This document shows, piece by piece, positions 57,336-64,000 of a DNA stretch of 64,000 bases; within the stretch, counting starts at the first letter, position 1, and every line of letters starts with the position of its first letter. The stretch is from Saturnia japonica. Its lineage: Eukaryota; Arthropoda; Insecta; Lepidoptera; Saturniidae. Location of the stretch: the NCBI GenBank assembly GCA_033032175.1, contig CM065313.1:19698327-19762326 (forward strand), read 5' to 3'. Position numbers and translations under genes: made by a program. A model generated the notes under the pieces. The model saw only the letters and a program-made list of their open reading frames with translations. It was not told the DNA's origin and searched no databases.

Positions 57336-58583
57336 TTACATTATTAGGTTATTAGACTAATTAAATAAATGTTTATCTATATTAACGTTAATAGGAGTAT
57401 TATTAGCGCATTTAATAAAAACGGAAAAAAACATTTAAAGTAAATAATACAACAAATGTCTTTACGAGTTTTTTTTTGTCGTCCATACCACATTTAAAAA
57501 AGGATATACACTATTAGACTTCTTTTTTTGTTTCGAGAACGGTCATAATTATTTACCGTTATTTTTAATAGAACTCTGAATTAAATTATATTTATAATTT
57601 AATTATTGTAACATGGAACCGTCATATCCTTACAACGCTTTTTAAAACAGAAAAAGATAATTGGTCTCGACGATTAAAAAAGATGTATGCGATTTTTTTT
57701 TTTCTAAATTAAATCCTTGGAAAACCATACTGGACATTAGCATGATCTAAGTTTATTTTGTGAGACAACGGTGACACTAACATTATGTAAAATTAAATAT
57801 AATTCTATCATGTGGTCTTCTATCTGACATTCCGAAAATTCGGTAACCCAGGATACAGTTTTTAAAGGTTCTATAATTTTACAATAGTCAGATTTATAAA
57901 AGTTAAACTATATGTCGTTGATAAAGATAAATTTTTTGCAATAAATTTTAAAACAATATTACACTTAAAGGGAGTATCGACACAGTGTATTTATGGGTAT
58001 GGGTAAGTAATATGTAAAAAACTTTCAGTCGAACAGTTAGCTGAATCGAGTATTTTATTTTTATGAATAAAAATACTATGTTGTTGAAAATTGTTTAGTT
58101 ATATAAAGTCCCATAATAATATAAAGTACAAATTATACACATTTTTCTTAACAACTAGAAGAGGGTGTATCCGAATTACCACCCCAGGATATATTACTGA
58201 GGTTAAAAACACCAATTATAAGGTTCTTTGCAAATTTTTGTATAGCAATATTGGAAATCAATATATAAAACCATATAAACCATCAACCTTTGTAATTTAT
58301 AACATTTTTACAATATAAAAATATCTTCCACCAGTTATAGTTTCATTAAATATGCCCGCAGAACACATAGTATAAACTTATTTCATATAATCACTACATC
58401 TAAATATATATGAAACGAAACTGTGACTCACTGAATCATTTAACATCACAGAGCTAAAACTACTGAACGGATTGGGTTGAAATTTGGCACACAGATAGTT
58501 ATTATGACGTAGACGGGTACTGTCCGGTCATGTCAATATGAGCTTACTTTTATTTTATTAAATTTATTTTTTTTTAAACCAAA

Positions 58584-58776
58584 AATGACATATTTTTCTA
58601 ATATACTTTATAACTAAATAGCTAAGCCTCACGGTTTTACCCATGTTACAATTTTGGATATGAACCCCCTAAATACCCCTTTAGGGTTTGCTTTTAATAA
58701 AAATCGTTCTTAGCATTCGTGATTGTATGAGGCATAGCTATTTAGTTATAAAGTAGATTAGAGAAATATGTCATTT
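58584..58776. repeat. Hairpin-forming element, unit B
   Basis: Copy of the element at 54,383-54,575, with an extra T in the left arm (TATTTTTCTA) and minor loop changes. Confidence 0.75.
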
Positions 58777-58967
58777 CTGGTCTGGTGACCTTGATTAAAA
58801 TAAAACTAATATCGTATTGACGCGACCGGATAGTAAGTACCCCGCTTTGTAAGTTAACATTATTATAATTCCCTAATTGCTTTGCCAATTAAAGGGAAAG
58901 TGGTGATAAGTAGCTAAGAAACTTTAATACTAGATAAAAAAGATAGGTTACAAGAGTACAAACTGGT

Positions 58968-61389
58968 TCACATTTTTTTGTCATCAAGTTGAAATTCCTT
59001 ATTAAATTTACATTTATCTGGAGCAACACATGTCCCGTTGTAACATGCTACAGTGCAAATTGGTTCACATTTTCTGTCATTAATTTGGAATCCCTTATCA
59101 CATTTGCATGTGTCTGGAGCAACACATGTCCCATTGTAACATGCTACAGTGCAAATTGGTTCACATTTTCTGTCATTAATTTGGAATCCCTTATCACATT
59201 TGCACGTGTCTGGAGCAACACATGTCCCATTGTGACATGGTACAGTACAAACTGGATCACATTTTTTATCACCAAGTTTGAATCCCTTATCACATTTGCA
59301 TGTATCTGGACCAACACATGTCCCGTTGTGACATGGAACATTACAAATTGGTTGACATTTATTACTGATGAGTTGAAATCCCTTGTTACAACCACAAGTA
59401 TTCGCAGCGACGCATACTCCATTCGGACATGGTTGTGTGCAAATTGGTTGACATTCATTACTGATGAGTTGAAAACCATCGTTACACCTACAAGTATTCG
59501 GAGCCACGCATACTCCATTTAGGCATAGTTGTGTGCAAACTGGTTTACATTCATTACTGATGAATTGAAATCCATCGTTACACCCACAAGTATTCGGGGC
59601 GACACATACTCCATTCAGGCATAGTTTTGTACAAATTGGTTGACATTCGTTACTGATGAGTTGAAAACCATTGTTACACTTACAAGTATTCGGAGCGACG
59701 CATACTCCATTTAGGCATGGTAGTGTGCAAACTGGTTGACATTCATTACCGATCAATTGAAATCCATCGTTACACCTACAAGTATTCGGAGCAACGCATA
59801 CTCCATTCAGGCATGGTTGTGTGCAAATCGGTTGACATACATTACTAATGAGTTGAAAACCATTGTAACACTTACAAGTATTCGGAGCGACGCATATTCC
59901 ATTAAGGCATAGTTGTATGCAAATTGGTTGACATTCATTACCTATGAATTGAAATCCGTCGATACACCTACAAGTATTCGGAGCGACGCATACTCCATTT
60001 AGGCATGGTTGTGTGCAAACTGGTTGACATTCATTACCGATGAATTGAAATCCATCGTTACACCTACAAGTATTCGGAGCGACGCATATTCCATTCAGGC
60101 ATAGTTGTGTGCAACTTGGTTGACATTCATTACCTATGAATTGAAACCCATTGTTACACATACAAGTATTCGGAGCGACGCATACACCATTCAAACATAG
60201 TTGTGTGCAAATTGGTTGACATTCATTACCGATGAGTTGAAACCCATTGTTACACCTACAAATATTCGGAGCGACGCATACTCCGTTAAGACATGTTTGT
60301 GTGCAAATTGGTTGGCATTCATTAGCGATGAGTTGAAATCCCTTGTTACATCTACAAGTATTCGGAGCGATGCATACACCATTCAGGCATGGTTGTCTGC
60401 AAATTGGTTGGCATTCATTAATGATGAGTTGAAATCCCTTGTTACATCTACAAGTATTCGGAGCGATGCATACACCATTCAGGCATGGTTGTCTGCAAAT
60501 TGGTTGGCATTCATTAGCGATGAGTTGAAATCCCTTGTTACATCTACAAGTATTCGGAGCGATGCATACACTATTCAGGCATGGTTGTCTGCAAATTGGT
60601 TGGCATTCATTAATGATGAGTTGAAATCCCTTGTTACATCTACAAGTATTCGGAGCGATGCATACACCATTCAGGCATGGTTGTCTGCAAATTGGTTGGC
60701 ATTCATTAGCGATGAATTGAAATCCATCGTTACACCTACAAGTATTCGGAGCGACGCATATTCCATTCAGGCATAGTTGTGTGCAACTTGGTTGACATTC
60801 ATTACCTATGAATTGAAACCCATTGTTACACATACAAGTATTCGGAGCGACGCATACACCATTCAAACATAGTTGTGTGCAAATTGGTTGACATTCATTA
60901 CCGATGAGTTGAAACCCATTGTTACACCTACAAATATTCGGAGCGACGCATACTCCGTTAAGACATGTTTGTGTGCAAATTGGTTGGCATTCATTAGCGA
61001 TGAGTTGAAATCCCTTGTTACATCTACAAGTATTCGGAGCGATGCATACACCATTCAGGCATGGTTGTCTGCAAATTGGTTGGCATTCATTAGCGATGAG
61101 TTGAAATCCCTTGTTACATCTACAAGTATTCGGAGCGATGCATACACCATTCAGGCATGTTTGTCTGCAAATTGGTTGGCATTCATTAGCGATGAGTTGA
61201 AATCCCTTGTTACATCTACAAGTATTTGGTGCGATGCATACTCCATTAAAGCAGTTTTGAGAACAAAATGGCACACAGTTGCTACGGTCGTTTTTATTAA
61301 ATATGAAACCAACATTACACACACATTTTCCAGGCTTTAGACAATATCCGTTCGTGCATGGCGGAATACAAATAGGAATGCAGTTGAAC
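58968..61389 (-). CDS. Gene 3 repeat exon: Nimrod-type receptor, partial
   Basis: A TTTAGTTACAG acceptor opens at 61,389 in the phase used by genes 1 and 2. The first repeat is CIPICIPPCTNGYCLKPGKC, then CVPFCSQNCFNGVC and 23 further 32-residue NIM repeats, all open to 58,968. Units fall into types (CRQPCLNGVCIAPNTC, CTQLCLNGVCVAPNTC, CTVACYNGTCVAPDTC). The EMI and signal exons must lie beyond 64,000 or be lost. At the 3' end a run of seven A shifts the frame after DDKK. With six A, CEPVCTL would follow and then no helix. No membrane exon was found, so the gene is 3'-damaged or encodes a non-anchored protein. Confidence 0.8.
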
Positions 61390-61785
61390 CTGTAACTAAA
61401 AAAAAGTGTATTAATTTCGTTTGACTACTCATAAACTTATTTACACTATAGAAAGACTTCTTTTTAAAGTGAGATCAAACTTGAGTCTAATTTATGCTAC
61501 GAGAAAACATATATCTAGGTTTTTATAACAATTAGGCATATGAACTACAGTGCAGTTTCCCACGAGGGACAAAATAACGAATAAAATTTAAACTAAATAG
61601 ATGAAATAATTGTACAAAATACAATATTGAAATATTTTGTACAATACTTATTGATGGTAGAATTGTTTTTATTTTTGCGTGTACACTATTTGTTATAACG
61701 CCCGCAATATGAATGTTAAAAGTGTAAACGATCCATTATAATATCCCTACATACCAAGAAAAAAACAATATGAACCTCGACCATT
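61390..61785. other. Intron upstream of the gene 3 repeat exon
   Basis: AT-rich, weakly similar to the DNA upstream of the gene 2 repeat exon (GACAAAATA and CACGAGGGAC occur in both, near 42,560 and 61,561), supporting common origin of the two loci. No exon seen. Confidence 0.5.
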
Positions 61786-62290
61786 GTTTGGGTTTGGGCT
61801 GCGACGTAAACTACCAGACTAAAAAGATGGGTTAAAAATCTTAATCTTAAAAGTCTTGAGACAAGAAGAAATGTTGCAGACTTATGTACGCTTCACAAAA
61901 TATCAAATGGTACAATTGGTAGTGAATTGTTGGGTAAACTCAATATAAATATGCCCACTTGTTTCGTAAGACATCAACAATTGTTTAGCGTTCCCCCCTG
62001 TAGCAATAATGTATAGGAGAATAGTCCCTTTAATAGAATGTGTAGGCGATATAACGAAGTTAAATTACAACACGACATATTTTTCACCAGTCGTCCTAAA
62101 TTTAAAAGTCACTCACTTAATATATTTCTTTTTGAAGTTATACTTCTTTAGGCGCGTTATGAAAAAATGATTAGAGTGAAATTTTAAGATGCGCGCGCAT
62201 CTGTGACACAAAATTAACAGTATGAACTTGTCTGCTTAACCGCTCATTAAGTCTCGAAAAAAAGCTACCAACAAAATAGAAATTGAACCT
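61785..62290 (+). mobile_element. CR1/jockey-like LINE carboxyl end
   Basis: The plus strand encodes SLETRRNVADLCTLHKISNG, then RHQQLFSVPPC and, in a shifted frame, RMCRRYNEVKLQHDIFFTSR, the usual end of a LINE reverse transcriptase. It is truncated at the 5' end and frameshifted near 62,010. The 3' UTR is short. Confidence 0.75.
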
Positions 62291-63520
62291 CGATATTAGT
62301 CGCGCATGTTGGTACGCTCGTCACCTCTGATCACTGTTTTCATATTTATAATATTTATCAACATGTTTCTAGTTTATACATTCCCAACACGTGTTTTAGT
62401 TTCATACAAGTGCGAATTATATATGTACTAATAAATTATATTCAGTAGTGATTTAAATTGAATATTTTGATTGATATTACTTACTATTTGTGAATATTAG
62501 TGAAAAAAATTGTGCTTATATACTTTTTCAAGTGCTCCAATATAATTGAGGTTAACTATCCGTATGTATTATTTATTGATATAAATTAAAATACTTTTAT
62601 TTAATATAATTAACACTAAATATTATTAAATTATTAATGTTAAATACTTATTATTGGTTATTTAATATTTACAAAATAAAGAAATAAATTTAATAAAACA
62701 TTTAATAAAAAGTTTGTGATAAAAATTAAAATTGAAAATCAAATTATAATATTAATTTTTAATATTTGCTATTAAATTGAATAAATAATAAATATTTATA
62801 AAAATAACTAAATAAATTTAATGAAATTTTTTTGATAAAAATGAAAAGTGAATATTAAATTAAGAAATCAATAAAAATATTTAAAAAATGACCAACCTTA
62901 AATTGAATTTTTGAATTTATTATTAAATTTATTTTTAAAATATTAAATAATCAATAATAAACATTTAAAATTAAGAATCTTATAATATTTAGTACAAATT
63001 ATGTCTTATATATTTATTATTCTCTAAATTTGGTTTTTAATAATTATATAAGTTCTGATTCAGACATTACCGGAAGATACTATGGAAGTGGACATCATTT
63101 AATTAAAAATACAATTCGAATAATAAGACAATTTATGTTAGACTTAATGTAAGAAAATAAATATTTATTTATTTAATTTTTCAAATTGAAAATGAACTTT
63201 GTTGATTATCTTTTTCCAATCCTTCTATTATTTTATTGTAATTAATTATTTGCATGCAATTAAAAACTATTTTTTAATGATGCCAAAGAAGTATAACTTC
63301 TCTCGCGCGTACATAAGTACACGCACCCATTTTATTTAATTGTTAGATTTTCATCGTCCATTTACTATAATTAAACAGTAATTAATTTAATTAATTTAAA
63401 CAGTACTTGTTAACATTGAAAGTTGTGTGTACATATGTTATACGGTATTAGATTTTAAGAGGTATTTAGAGTTAAGTCATTACTGTTTTTTAATCTCTTA
63501 CCTGTATTTGTGTACAATAT
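62291..63520. other. Very AT-rich intergenic or intronic DNA
   Basis: Mostly A and T (notably 62,560-63,060). No coding frame or repeat assigned. No EMI-like exon for gene 3 was found here. Confidence 0.5.
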
Positions 63521-63675
63521 ATTATCAGAGCGACCGAGCATGCTCGGTATTTAAAAAAAAATCCTATATAGATAAACTTATAATGCAACACATTATCTAA
63601 ATACAAAATTTCACCCAAAACGTTGGAGCCGTTTCCGAGAAACCGATTTCTCACCTAATATAATAAGATAATATA

Positions 63676-63960
63676 TAACTGCCTCGTTAGCCTAGTGGTC
63701 ATAAGCGTGACTGCTATGAGCGAGGTCTTGGGTTCGAATCCCAGGTCGAGCAAAGTGTTATTGTGTTTTTTCCTATGAAATTCTCAGTAGTAGCTCGAAG
63801 TTTGGTTTCGTGCCCGATTAATGGCAATAGGCTCGCCTCCTATTACATGGGAACTAAAAACATACTCGGCGAACTGTGGGTGTACAATTGTACACCTCTG
63901 CCTAACCCTTCGGGGAATACAGGCGTTATTGTATGTTATGTTATAATAAGATATATATTT
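63676..63960 (+). mobile_element. tRNA-headed SINE, copy 3 (best preserved)
   Basis: The head carries TAGCCTAGTGG (polymerase III A box) and GGTTCGAATCC (B box) in tRNA-like order, then the body shared with copies 1 and 2 and the end CTTCGGGGAATACAGGCG. Orientation is plus. Confidence 0.9.
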
Positions 63961-64000
63961 GAAATATGTATTAATAAAACTACTTGTAATTATGACAATT

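Larger units (their letters stand above)
56488..61266. repeat. Tandem duplication, unit B (about 4.8 kb)
   Basis: Second copy of unit A. It is longer because the NIM array in gene 3 has gained units, including a 672-base internal duplication. Its far end runs on into the 5' part of the gene 3 repeat exon, which unit A lacks. Confidence 0.93.

Noticed and set aside
63676..63735. Possible tRNA gene
   Set aside because: A and B boxes are present, but the cloverleaf is not completed and the same head starts three SINE copies.

Overview
This is a eukaryotic, AT-rich, transposon-dense window, almost certainly from an insect and most probably a moth or butterfly. I base that on the transposon set: tRNA-headed SINEs, LINEs with lepidopteran-style tails, mariner elements, and CTAG-type dispersed repeats. 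It also contains receptor genes built from Nimrod (NIM) repeats. There are no bacterial-style operons, and I found no stand-alone tRNA or rRNA gene.

The host content is a minus-strand cluster of NIM-repeat cell-surface receptors. Gene 1 (9,675-30,667) assembles from five exons into a 400-residue protein: signal peptide, EMI-like domain ending in CCHGY, four and a half NIM repeats, one membrane helix and a short tail. Gene 2 (34,847-49,461) has the same five-exon plan and the same splice phases. Its repeat exon is 4.1 kb and carries about 41 NIM repeats of 96 bp. Gene 3 (58,968-61,389, 5' end outside the window) has about 25 repeats. A fragment of it (54,763-56,487) lies beside it because of a tandem duplication. 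In the Nimrod family such proteins (NimC1, Eater, Draper) are blood-cell receptors that bind bacteria or dying cells for phagocytosis. That role is inferred here. Much of what appears as long open frames on the other strand or in other frames at 38.6-42.3, 54.7-56.5 and 58.9-61.3 kb is an artefact of the 96-bp period.

Layout. 1-9.5 kb: decayed LINE-A (minus) with a mariner nested in it, a second LINE (plus) and a DD41D mariner scrap. 9.7-14.3 kb: exons 5 to 2 of gene 1 among small repeats. 14.3-30.5 kb: the 16-kb first intron of gene 1. It is a mosaic of CTAG-type repeats, jockey-like LINE tails, a kilobase-scale inverted repeat, a broken DUF7869-like gene, a DD41D mariner split by a LINE, and LINE-C with a nested mariner. 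30.6 kb: exon 1 of gene 1. 31-34.8 kb: repeats and an orphan exon-like segment. 34.8-49.5 kb: gene 2, with Ty3-type (intron 4) and BEL/Pao-type (intron 1) retroelement remains. 50-52.2 kb: LINE tails and repeats. 52.27-61.27 kb: the tandem duplication carrying gene 3. 61.4-64 kb: LINE tail, very AT-rich DNA and a SINE.

Exon boundaries were inferred by eye from splice signals, phase and comparison between the paralogues. No transcript or database search was available. Boundaries of decayed transposons are approximate.
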